Source: Oscillospiraceae bacterium (GTDB lineage: Bacteria > Bacillota > Clostridia > Oscillospirales > Oscillospiraceae). From it: 21,007 bases of DNA. Where the stretch lies: the NCBI GenBank assembly GCA_020025375.1, contig JAHHSF010000006.1, positions 1 through 21,007 on the forward strand, in the 5' to 3' direction. The position numbers and the translations under genes were made by a program. This document shows, piece by piece, positions 1 to 6,656 of the stretch. Under the pieces are notes generated by a model. That model saw only the letters and a list, made by a program, of their open reading frames with translations, was not told the DNA's origin and did no database searches. The number at the start of each line of letters is the position of its first letter. Positions within the stretch are counted from its first letter, which is position 1.

Positions 1-13
1 TGTTTAATTGGGA

Positions 14-55
14 ATAAAAAAACACCGTATGGAATTCCATACGGTGTTTTTTTAT
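14..55. terminator. Perfect 42-bp palindrome, bidirectional Rho-independent terminator
   Basis: Positions 14-34 are exactly complementary to 35-55, centred on GAATTC. The arms begin with an A-run and end with a T-run, so RNA from either strand forms a GC-containing stem followed by a U-tract. It lies beyond the gpsA terminator, so it most likely serves a gene left of the window, or acts as a backstop. Confidence 0.85.
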
Positions 56-85
56 GCCAAACCATTCCTTCGCAAGAAACGGATA

Positions 86-117
86 AAAAAACGGCAGGGT
101 CTCCCCTGTCGTTTTTT
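86..117 (-). terminator. Rho-independent terminator after gpsA
   Basis: The arms at 86-99 and 104-117 pair around a 4-nt loop, with one non-Watson-Crick position, and are flanked by A/T runs. It sits about 35 nt past the gpsA stop codon, the right place to end the DUF512-der-plsY-gpsA transcript. The pairing is slightly better on the plus strand (G-U wobble rather than A-C), so it may also stop a convergent plus-strand transcript. Confidence 0.8.
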
Positions 118-150
118 CTGTATTCATTGGATGTGGACGGCAACCTCTTC

Positions 151-1152
151 TTAGACCCAACTATCTTCGATTTCCCGTTTCTTGGCCCGGGTCATGAGTT
201 CATTGAGAACATCACGGGCGCTCTTCCCATGGTAGAGCACCTCATAGGCCGCCTCGGTGATGGGCATTTCCACACCCAGCTTGTCGGCCAGAGCTTTGGC
301 AGTGGCGGCGGCATAGTACCCCTCCACCACGGCCCCCACTTCTTTGCGGGCCTCGTCCACCGGCTTCCCCTGCCCCACCAGGATGCCACACCGGCGGTTT
401 CGGGAGTGCATGGAAGTACAGGTAACGATAAGGTCCCCTACCCCGGCCAGGCCGGCAAAGGTCTCCTTCCGCCCACCCATGGCCTCTCCTAGGCGGGCAA
501 TCTCAGAAAGGCCCCGGGTCATAAGGGCAGCCTTGGTATTATCCCCAAAGCCCATACCATCGCAACAACCGGCACAGAGGGCGATGACGTTCTTGAGGGC
601 GGCGGCCAGCTCCACACCCACCACGTCATCGCTGGCGTAGACACGGAAGCGTTCGTTCATAAAGAGATCCTGGACCAGCTCGGCAGCCTCCTTGTTTTCC
701 GAGGCCGAGACCACGGTGGTAGGCATATGGCGCCCCACCTCTTCGGCATGGGAGGGGCCGGAGAGGGCCACCAGAGGGTGCCCTTTCCCTACCTCGGACT
801 CGATAACCTGGGTGAGGGTCAGGGAGGTGTCCTTTTCGATGCCCTTGGAGACAGATACCAGGATGGTTCCCTCATCCAGAAGGGTAGAAAGTTGCCGGGC
901 AGTATCCCGCACAGCAAAGGAAGGTGTGGCAAGGACAACCACATTACAGCCCTTGACTACACTCATATCGGTGGTAAACTTCAGACACTCGGGCAGAGGG
1001 ACCCCCTTCAGCAGGGGATTTTCATGGTTCTCCCGAAGGACCCGGCTCTCCTCCTCGGCATAGGACCAGAGAGTGACGTCGTTGCCGTTCTCCAGCAGGA
1101 CCAGCGCCAGGGCGGTGCCCCAGGCGCCGGAGCCGATGACCGCTGTTTTCAT
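151..1152 (-). CDS. gpsA: Glycerol-3-phosphate dehydrogenase [NAD(P)+]
   Basis: Cytoplasmic enzyme that reduces dihydroxyacetone phosphate to sn-glycerol-3-phosphate, the backbone for phospholipids. The 333-residue protein has the usual family length. It opens with the Rossmann motif GSGAWG (residues 7-12), has SKGIE with the conserved Lys104, SGPSHAEEV around 131-139, and the catalytic-lysine segment ALKNVIAL with Lys187. The C-terminal half has the expected helical domain, including GLAGVGDLIVTC. The ATG overlaps the plsY stop as ATGA and is preceded by GGAGGAAGG, so translation is coupled to plsY, whose enzyme uses the G3P made here. It is the last gene of the minus-strand operon before the terminator at 86-117. 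Identity is secure. Confidence 0.97.
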   Translation of the reverse strand: MKTAVIGSGAWGTALALVLLENGNDVTLWSYAEEESRVLRENHENPLLKGVPLPECLKFTTDMSVVKGCNVVVLATPSFAVRDTARQLSTLLDEGTILVSVSKGIEKDTSLTLTQVIESEVGKGHPLVALSGPSHAEEVGRHMPTTVVSASENKEAAELVQDLFMNERFRVYASDDVVGVELAAALKNVIALCAGCCDGMGFGDNTKAALMTRGLSEIARLGEAMGGRKETFAGLAGVGDLIVTCTSMHSRNRRCGILVGQGKPVDEARKEVGAVVEGYYAAATAKALADKLGVEMPITEAAYEVLYHGKSARDVLNELMTRAKKREIEDSWV

Positions 1153-1916
1153 TTGCCTTCCTCCTTCTTTTTATGGAGAGAGAACTTGTTCTCTGTTCCG
1201 GACAGGAGCCGATGGATATTGGCCCGGTGCATATACAAAATCAAGCCTCCGATAATGACCGAGAGAATCAGCAGAAACAGGTCGTGATACACAAACCAGG
1301 TGGCAAAGGGGAAGCTGGCCCCGGCCCAGCAGGAACCCAGAGAAACGTACTTGGTGAGGACAGCCAGAATGAGGAAACCGCCCCACACCACCAGGGCAAT
1401 TCTCCAGTCGATCATAATGGCGATAGCGCCGCCGGAGAGGATGCCCTTTCCCCCCCTAAAGTGGAACATACAGGGGAACATATGACCCAGCAGGCAAAAA
1501 AGGCCGGCCCAGTACTTTCCGGTAGTCGCAAGCATCTCCGTGCCGATGGTCTGGAACACGAAAGCCCCGATGAGAACGGCGAATACCGCCTTCAGCACGT
1601 CGCAGAGGATGACCACGACGGTCAGGGGGCCGCCGAAGGTGCGGTAGAAGTTGGTGAGGCCCGCATTGCCGCTGCCGTGATTTCTCACGTCATCCCGGAG
1701 AATATACTTGGAAACGATGACGGCACCGTTGAAGCAACCCAGAAAATAGGCCACCACGGCCACCAGGGCCATGATGCCCAGGGTCCACCAGAGCAGAGAG
1801 GTCCCACGCTCATGCTTCAGCCAGGCGAGGTAGCCGAACATCCCTACCTTATCATTGATCCACGCGTACACATGGTCGTTGACCGCCGTGGGCAGATACA
1901 GCATCTTTTCCAACAC
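1149..1916 (-). CDS. plsY: Acyl-phosphate:glycerol-3-phosphate acyltransferase PlsY, N-terminally extended
   Basis: Integral membrane enzyme that transfers an acyl group from acyl-phosphate to glycerol-3-phosphate, giving lysophosphatidate. The three family motifs are present: GSGNAGLTNFYR (81-92), FRGGKG (153-158) and HRANIHR (230-236), within several hydrophobic segments. At 255 residues it is longer than typical family members (about 200-220). The first ~45 residues, rich in charged and aromatic residues, precede the usual first membrane helix (about 46-64). The start is GTG directly after the der TGA; AAGGAGG lies 5 nt upstream. A TTG one codon later has a more usual 8-nt spacing, and the ATG at codon 5 is also possible. 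It overlaps gpsA by 4 nt. Confidence 0.93.
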   Translation of the reverse strand: MLEKMLYLPTAVNDHVYAWINDKVGMFGYLAWLKHERGTSLLWWTLGIMALVAVVAYFLGCFNGAVIVSKYILRDDVRNHGSGNAGLTNFYRTFGGPLTVVVILCDVLKAVFAVLIGAFVFQTIGTEMLATTGKYWAGLFCLLGHMFPCMFHFRGGKGILSGGAIAIMIDWRIALVVWGGFLILAVLTKYVSLGSCWAGASFPFATWFVYHDLFLLILSVIIGGLILYMHRANIHRLLSGTENKFSLHKKKEEGK

Positions 1917-3245
1917 TCAGTCCTCCTTATCGCCCTTCTGCCGGATGGTCAGCTTCACAGGGGTACCCTCCAGACCGAAGGTGTTGCGGATCTGGTTCTC
2001 CAGATACCGCTGATAGGAAAAGTGGAAGAGCTGGGCATCGTTGCAGAAGCAGACAAAGTGGGGAGGCTTAATGCCCACCTGGGTCATATAGAAGATCTTC
2101 AGCCGGCGGCCCTTGTCTGTGGGCGGCTGGACCCGGGCGGTGGCATCGGCCAGGACGGAATTGAGCATCCCGGTGGTGATGCGCATGGCGGCCTGGTCGT
2201 TCACATAGTTGATAAGCTCAAAAATGCGGTCCACACGCTGGCCGGTGAGGGCCGAGAGGAAAACAATGGGGGCGTAGGTCATATAGGACAAGTCCCGGCG
2301 GATGTTTTCCCGCATCCGGTCCATGGTTTTGTCGTCCTTCTCCACGGCATCCCACTTGTTCACCACGATAATGCAGGCCTTGCCCGCCTCATGGGCCAGG
2401 CCGGCCACCTTGGTATCCTGCTCAGTGACCCCCTCGTTGGCATCAATCATGATGAGGCACACATCACACCGCTCCACCGCCATGGTGGCCCGGAGAACGG
2501 AGAACTTCTCGATGGGGTCGTCCACCTTGGACTTCTTCCGCATCCCGGCAGTGTCGATAAAGACATACTTTCCCTTGTCGTTCTCAAAGTAGCTGTCGAT
2601 GGCGTCCCGGGTGGTGCCCGCCATGTCGGAGACGATGACGCGCTCCTGACCCAGAATGCGGTTGATCAGGGAGGACTTGCCCACGTTGGGCTTGCCGATA
2701 AGAGCAACGCGAATAGCGTCGGACTCCTCTTCCTCCTCCTCGTCACTGGGGAAGTACTTCATGCATTCATCCAGCAGGTCACCGGTGCCGTGGCCATGGA
2801 CGGCGGAGACCGCAATGGGGTCCCCCAGGCCCAGGTTGTAGAACTCGTAGATGTCCGGGTTGGTACGGCCCACCTGGTCCATCTTGTTCACCGCCAGAAC
2901 CACGGGCTTGCCGGAGCGCAGAAGCATATTGGCAACCTCATGGTCGGAGGCGGTAAGGCCGGTCTTGATGTCGCAGACAAAGATGATCACATCGGCGTTT
3001 GCAATGGCAATCTCAGCCTGACGGCGCATGAAGGCCAGAATCTCACTGTCGGTCCCCGGCTCGATACCGCCGGTATCCACCAGGTCGAAGGTACGGCCGC
3101 ACCAGTCGCACTCAGCATAGATTCTGTCACGGGTCACGCCGGGGGTATCCTGCACAATGGACAGGCGCTGACCACAAAGCTTGTTGAACAGCATGGATTT
3201 GCCCACGTTGGGGCGGCCCACGATGGCAACGAGAGGTTTAGACAT
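1917..3245 (-). CDS. der: Ribosome assembly GTPase Der (EngA)
   Basis: Double-GTPase needed for maturation of the 50S ribosomal subunit. Domain 1 has GRPNVGKS (10-17), DTGG (58-61) and NKMD (120-123). An acidic linker of Glu/Asp at about 168-176 follows. Domain 2 has GKPNVGKSS (184-192), DTAGM (231-235) and NKWD (296-299). The C-terminal ~90 residues are the KH-like RNA-binding domain. I chose the ATG at 3245 (442 aa) because AAGGAAGTG sits about 8 nt upstream; an in-frame TTG at 3269 would add eight residues but places that Shine-Dalgarno inside the gene. It lies 32 nt behind the DUF512 gene, and plsY begins immediately after its stop. Confidence 0.97.
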   Translation of the reverse strand: MSKPLVAIVGRPNVGKSMLFNKLCGQRLSIVQDTPGVTRDRIYAECDWCGRTFDLVDTGGIEPGTDSEILAFMRRQAEIAIANADVIIFVCDIKTGLTASDHEVANMLLRSGKPVVLAVNKMDQVGRTNPDIYEFYNLGLGDPIAVSAVHGHGTGDLLDECMKYFPSDEEEEEESDAIRVALIGKPNVGKSSLINRILGQERVIVSDMAGTTRDAIDSYFENDKGKYVFIDTAGMRKKSKVDDPIEKFSVLRATMAVERCDVCLIMIDANEGVTEQDTKVAGLAHEAGKACIIVVNKWDAVEKDDKTMDRMRENIRRDLSYMTYAPIVFLSALTGQRVDRIFELINYVNDQAAMRITTGMLNSVLADATARVQPPTDKGRRLKIFYMTQVGIKPPHFVCFCNDAQLFHFSYQRYLENQIRNTFGLEGTPVKLTIRQKGDKED

Positions 3246-3277
3246 GGGTCTCACTTCCTTTTGGCGCAAGGCCTAAA

Positions 3278-4579
3278 TTACACTTCAAAAATGGCGTCGC
3301 ACAGGTCGAAGCCATCCTGGTTGACAGGAATCACTTTCACCCCAAGCTCCCGCTCCACATCGGCCAGGGTCACGTCGTCCAGGAACACGTCCTCCCCGTG
3401 GCGGAGCATATTGACCGGGATGAGAAGCCGTTCCCCCAGGGGCTTGTCCTTGAGCTGGGCAATCAGGTCCCCGCCGGTGATAAGGCCGGAGACCGTGATA
3501 GTGGTACCGAAAAAGTGGTTTTCGATGGGATAGACCACACCCTTAGTATGGCATTTGGAGGCCGCCCTGTCAACGATTTCCCCAATCCAGGGAGCGATAT
3601 CCACCCCGCAGGCAGTGGAATAGGAGCGGACCTCCTCCACCTCATCGGCCAGCCCTAAGGCGCTGTCAAACTCGGTACGCAAAAGGCGCATCATGCCAAC
3701 GCCGTTTTCCAGCTGGGTGTAGTCCTCATAATAGTCGTCTTCCGGAATGGCCCTGCCCGCTCGGAGGTAGAACTCATCCGAACACCAGAACAGGGTGGTC
3801 CCATGGGTTTCCAGACACTTCCTGCCGTAGGCCTCTACCATATCCACCACCTGAGCAGCACTCTCCTTCTCATAAGGCTTTAACGGATAAAGCCCCTCCC
3901 GGTGGCGGGTCAGCCCCACCGGGACAATGGAAACGCTATTCACTGCGGGATAGAGGGCGGCCAGGTCCTCCATGCTCTTCTGGAGCTGGGAACCGTCGTT
4001 GAGGCCCGGGCAGGAGACAATCTGGCAGTTCATGGTGATGCCCCCCCGGGCGAACTTCTTCATCATCTCCAGGCCCCGTCCTCCCTGCTTGTGACCCAGG
4101 AGCAGAGAGCGCAATTCCGGGTCGGTGGCGTGGACCGAGATGTTGATGGGCGAGATGTGCAGGTCGCAGATGCGCTGGGCCTCCCGGTCGGACAGATTGG
4201 TGAGGGTGATGTAGTTGCCCATGAGGAAGGAAAGCCGGGCATCATCGTCCTTAAAATAGAGGCTCTCCCGCATTCCCTTGGGAAGCTGGTCCACAAAGCA
4301 GAACAGGCAGTTATTGGCGCAGGAGCGGGCTTTATCCATGAGATAGGTCTGGAAGTTCAGCCCCAGATCCTCCCCCTCCTCCTTCCGGAGGGTCAGGGTG
4401 CGCGTATCCCCCCCACGGCTCAGTTCCAGGGTAAGCTCCGGGTCGTAGGTATAAAATTTATAGTCCAGCACATCCACGATGGGATGTCCGTTGACCTTTA
4501 AAAGCGTCTCCCCCGCCTCCACCCCGGCCCGCTGGGCAGGACTGTGGCGGTCCACGCTCTCAATGATGGTACGGCTCAT
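3278..4579 (-). CDS. PDZ / radical-SAM-like / DUF512 protein
   Basis: A 433-residue protein of unproven function in the DUF512 family. Residues 1-65 look like a PDZ-type peptide-binding domain (SPAQRAGVEAGETLLKVNG). The segment SCANNCLFCFVDQLP carries Cys87, Cys91 and Cys94 in the C-x3-C-x2-C arrangement of radical-SAM iron-sulfur proteins. The C-terminal ~200 residues match the DUF512 domain, with LFWCSDEFYLRAG and VYPIENHFFG-type segments. Related proteins are often annotated as putative Fe-S oxidoreductases. Linkage to der suggests a ribosome- or RNA-related role, but that is inference. GAGGTGAGCC precedes the ATG. It is the first gene of the four-gene minus-strand operon. Confidence 0.88.
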   Translation of the reverse strand: MSRTIIESVDRHSPAQRAGVEAGETLLKVNGHPIVDVLDYKFYTYDPELTLELSRGGDTRTLTLRKEEGEDLGLNFQTYLMDKARSCANNCLFCFVDQLPKGMRESLYFKDDDARLSFLMGNYITLTNLSDREAQRICDLHISPINISVHATDPELRSLLLGHKQGGRGLEMMKKFARGGITMNCQIVSCPGLNDGSQLQKSMEDLAALYPAVNSVSIVPVGLTRHREGLYPLKPYEKESAAQVVDMVEAYGRKCLETHGTTLFWCSDEFYLRAGRAIPEDDYYEDYTQLENGVGMMRLLRTEFDSALGLADEVEEVRSYSTACGVDIAPWIGEIVDRAASKCHTKGVVYPIENHFFGTTITVSGLITGGDLIAQLKDKPLGERLLIPVNMLRHGEDVFLDDVTLADVERELGVKVIPVNQDGFDLCDAIFEV

Positions 4580-4611
4580 GGCTCACCTCGTTTTCTATGG
4601 TGTCGCGCTAC

Positions 4612-4633
4612 GGATTAGGCGCACGGCCTATCC
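4612..4633 (-). other. Hairpin in the 5' leader of the DUF512-der-plsY-gpsA operon
   Basis: Arms 4616-4620/4626-4630 and 4612-4614/4631-4633 pair around a 5-nt loop, with one bulged base at 4615. It lies between the putative -10 box at 4648-4653 and the start codon at 4579, so it would be near the 5' end of the mRNA. It could stabilise the message; no U-tract follows, so it is not a terminator. Confidence 0.5.
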
Positions 4634-4647
4634 CCTTGCGCTTCTGT

Positions 4648-4653
4648 ATTATA
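4648..4653 (-). promoter_or_regulatory. Putative -10 box for the DUF512-der-plsY-gpsA operon
   Basis: A perfect TATAAT reads on the minus strand 69 nt upstream of the DUF512 start. No good -35 hexamer lies at the expected spacing (TATCTT at 4671-4676 is the best, 17 nt away), and that position falls in the rpmF terminator. A promoter is needed here because the rpmF terminator lies just upstream, but its strength is uncertain. Confidence 0.5.
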
Positions 4654-4665
4654 CCCTACTTCAAG

Positions 4666-4696
4666 GCAAAAAGATAGAGGGGATGAAACCCCTCTA
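4666..4696 (-). terminator. Rho-independent terminator of yceD-rpmF
   Basis: Arms 4675-4682 and 4689-4696 form an 8-bp GC-rich stem with a 6-nt loop, followed on the minus strand by TCTTTTTG. It begins 16 nt past the rpmF stop codon and separates the rpmF transcript from the downstream DUF512-der operon. Confidence 0.85.
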
Positions 4697-4712
4697 CTTT
4701 TCGCGTGTTCGA

Positions 4713-4898
4713 TTATTTCGCCTCGGCCTTGTTCAGGTCCTTGTCGCCGTAAGTCATGCAGGACTTGCAGATACGGTGGGGCAGACGGATGGCACCGCAC
4801 TTGGGGCAGGTGGTAGCGTTGGGAGTCTCCAGCTTCCACACAGAAGAACGGCGCTTGTTCCGGCGCTGCTTGGATACTTTACTCTTAGGGACTGCCAT
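4713..4898 (-). CDS. rpmF: 50S ribosomal protein L32, zinc-binding form
   Basis: Small protein of the large ribosomal subunit, 61 residues. It starts MAVPKSKVSKQRRNKRRS, the classic L32 opening, and has four cysteines (31, 34, 44, 47) as CPKC...CKSC, so it is the zinc-ribbon (C+) version rather than the cysteine-free paralogue used under zinc starvation in some bacteria. AAGGAGGTG lies 8 nt before the ATG. It follows yceD by 43 nt; the yceD-rpmF pairing is widely conserved. A terminator follows directly. Confidence 0.98.
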   Translation of the reverse strand: MAVPKSKVSKQRRNKRRSSVWKLETPNATTCPKCGAIRLPHRICKSCMTYGDKDLNKAEAK

Positions 4899-4941
4899 TT
4901 ATGACACCTCCTTGATGATGTTACGCTGTTGAGTCGCTCGC

Positions 4942-5442
4942 TCAGTCCTTGTCCTCCAATAGCTTGGCGAGCGACGCCAAACGGGGGTCTACTTCAGGCT
5001 TGCACCGGCATACTTCGTGGTTTAAGTCCACACCGCACCCGGAACAAAGTCCCTTGCAGTTTTCTGAGCAGAGATGCTTGGTATCCATACTGAGGACAAA
5101 GGCTTCCCGGACCAGCTCGTCCAAATCCAACTCGTCGCCATCCAAAAGGATGATGTCGTCGTTCTCCTCGTTTTCCAGCTCAGTGGCAAGCAGGGCATCG
5201 AGAGAGACAATCTGCTCCTCCGTGAAGGGTTTCAGGCACCGGTCACAGGTGAGCGAGAGCGTGGTCACGGCTTCTCCTTCCAGAAGCAGAGCGTCGGCGG
5301 CGTTCCGCACCCGTCCAATCACATGGATGGGTTGCATGGCAGGGGTCTCCCCATAGAACTCCAGATCAGACAGATCCATCTGAAAATCAAAGGAAGCCGA
5401 GGCGCCAGGGACGTTGATAATGTCTTTCAGGTTCAGTCGCAT
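4942..5442 (-). CDS. yceD: DUF177 / YceD-family protein
   Basis: A 166-residue member of the DUF177 (YceD) family, which is almost always encoded just upstream of rpmF; family members have been linked to 23S rRNA or large-subunit metabolism. The middle has the TCDRC segment, an acidic stretch (LENEENDDIILLDGDELDLDEL) follows, and the C-terminal part is cysteine-rich (CSENCKGLCSGCG, CRCKP), suggesting metal binding. I chose the ATG at 5442. The upstream in-frame GTG at 5454 overlaps the ribosome site GAGGTG, and the strong promoter at 5472-5500 gives a leader of only about 20 nt that fits this ATG. Confidence 0.9.
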   Translation of the reverse strand: MRLNLKDIINVPGASASFDFQMDLSDLEFYGETPAMQPIHVIGRVRNAADALLLEGEAVTTLSLTCDRCLKPFTEEQIVSLDALLATELENEENDDIILLDGDELDLDELVREAFVLSMDTKHLCSENCKGLCSGCGVDLNHEVCRCKPEVDPRLASLAKLLEDKD

Positions 5443-5471
5443 GGTACACCTCACAGAATGGTACAGCGAGT

Positions 5472-5500
5472 ATTATAATGAAAATACCGCCGAATGTCAA
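5472..5500 (-). promoter_or_regulatory. Perfect consensus sigma-A promoter for yceD-rpmF
   Basis: On the minus strand TTGACA (5500-5495) is followed by a 17-nt spacer and TATAAT (5477-5472). All 12 hexamer positions match the sigma-70/sigma-A consensus at the ideal spacing. The predicted transcript starts near 5465, about 23 nt before the yceD ATG. Such a strong promoter suits a ribosomal protein gene. Confidence 0.9.
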
Positions 5501-5509
5501 ATACTTTCT

Positions 5510-5537
5510 TTGATTTTTTTACTTTTTATGTTATGCT
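5510..5537 (+). promoter_or_regulatory. Putative promoter for the RluA-type synthase
   Basis: TTGATT (5510-5515), a 16-nt spacer and TATGCT (5532-5537), each 4 of 6 to consensus. It lies back-to-back with the yceD promoter, with 9 nt between the -35 boxes. A start near 5544 would exclude the upstream in-frame ATGs and support the TTG start at 5582. Confidence 0.4.
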
Positions 5538-5581
5538 GTCTCTATCCTCTGTTCACGAGGGACGAATTGGGGGTATTTACC

Positions 5582-6574
5582 TTGAAAGAATTTGTGATCG
5601 GAAAAAACGATGCCGGACAGCGGCTGGACCGCTGGCTGGCAAAGACCCTGCCCATCCTCCCCGCTCCCCTGGCCCAAAAATACATCCGCCTGAAACGGGT
5701 GAAGGTCAACGGCAAAGGCTCCAAGCGGGACGCCCGCCTCAAGATAGGGGATGTGCTCCAACTTTATATCAACGACGAGTTTTTCGACGCGCCCGCGCCG
5801 GAGAACGCCTTTTTGTCGGTCTTTAAGCCTCAGCTTGACATCGTATACGAGGACGAAAACCTCCTGCTCTTAAACAAACGGCCCGGCCTGCTGTGCCACC
5901 CAGACGAGCATGAGCGGGTGGCCACCCTCATCACCCATATCCAGGCCTACCTTTATCAAAAGAAGGAGTGGGACCCCCGGAAGGAGAACTCCTTTACACC
6001 CGCTCTCTGCAACCGCATTGACCGGAACACCGGCGGCATCGTCATCGCCGCCAAAAACGCCGAGACCCTGCGGGTGATGAATCAGAAGATCAAGGATCGG
6101 GAACTTGAGAAATACTACCTCTGTGTCATCCGGGGAACGCTAAATCCCCCCGTGGGAAAACTGGAGGGTTTTCTTCTGAAGGATGAGGTGAAAAAGCAGG
6201 TCTCGGTCCACAGCCGCCCCATCCCCGGCGGGAAAAGCGCCGCCACCCTCTACCGGACCCTCAAGACCCAGAACGGCCTCTCCCTGGTGGAGTGCCAGCT
6301 CATTACCGGCCGCACCCACCAGATCCGGGCCCAGTTCGCCGCCGCCGGCCATCCCCTTCTGGGTGACGGAAAGTACGGCCTTGAGCGGGATAACAAGCAG
6401 TACGGCCGGAAGATTCAAGCGCTTTGGTCCTATAAGCTGACCTTCCATTTCACCACCGATGCCGGTCCCCTGAACCATCTCAACGGGCGGTGCTGGACCG
6501 TGCCCCATGTGGATTTTGTGGAGGAATATTTCCCCGGTTATACCCTGCCCTTTTCCAAGGGGGAAATTTCGTAA
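5582..6574 (+). CDS. RluA-family RNA pseudouridine synthase
   Basis: Converts specific uridines in rRNA or tRNA to pseudouridine. Residues 1-65 form an S4-type RNA-binding domain (GQRLDRWLAKTLP, KVNG, LKIGDVLQLYI). The catalytic domain follows, with LLLNKRPGLLCHP, the active-site motif NRIDRNTGG carrying the catalytic Asp147, and GRTHQIRAQFAAAGHPLLGD (243-262). Which uridine it modifies cannot be told. The TTG at 5582 is preferred (330 aa, normal family length): GGGGG lies 8 nt upstream and the upstream extension is AT-rich, lacks family similarity, and contains promoter elements for both directions. The usual HRLD active-site sequence reads NRID here, but the Asp is kept. The potA promoter begins only 6 nt past its stop with no terminator between, so readthrough into potA is likely. 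Confidence 0.92.
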   Translation: MKEFVIGKNDAGQRLDRWLAKTLPILPAPLAQKYIRLKRVKVNGKGSKRDARLKIGDVLQLYINDEFFDAPAPENAFLSVFKPQLDIVYEDENLLLLNKRPGLLCHPDEHERVATLITHIQAYLYQKKEWDPRKENSFTPALCNRIDRNTGGIVIAAKNAETLRVMNQKIKDRELEKYYLCVIRGTLNPPVGKLEGFLLKDEVKKQVSVHSRPIPGGKSAATLYRTLKTQNGLSLVECQLITGRTHQIRAQFAAAGHPLLGDGKYGLERDNKQYGRKIQALWSYKLTFHFTTDAGPLNHLNGRCWTVPHVDFVEEYFPGYTLPFSKGEIS

Positions 6575-6580
6575 ATATCA

Positions 6581-6609
6581 TTGACTTTTGGCGATTTATT
6601 CTATATATT
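6581..6609 (+). promoter_or_regulatory. Promoter of the potABCD operon
   Basis: TTGACT (6581-6586), a 17-nt spacer and TATATT (6604-6609), each 5 of 6 to consensus. The predicted leader of about 40 nt contains a small hairpin (arms 6626-6630 and 6635-6639) just ahead of the GGAGGAGG ribosome site. Confidence 0.75.
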
Positions 6610-6656
6610 GTACTATGTTTGCATATGCGGTATTCCGCAAAGAACGGAGGAGGATA

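Noticed and set aside
3246..3269. Eight-residue N-terminal extension of Der from a TTG
   Set aside because: The good ribosome site lies inside it, and the ATG at 3245 gives the normal N-terminus.
1173..3533. A 786-codon open frame on the plus strand opposite plsY, der and the DUF512 gene
   Set aside because: It is the antisense shadow of three well-recognised genes in GC-rich DNA; its translation is low-complexity (rich in His, Gly, Val, Asp) with no family resemblance.
5414..5581. Fifty-six extra codons at the start of the RluA-type synthase
   Set aside because: They run through the yceD start and both promoters; no family similarity; the TTG at 5582 has a ribosome site at good spacing.
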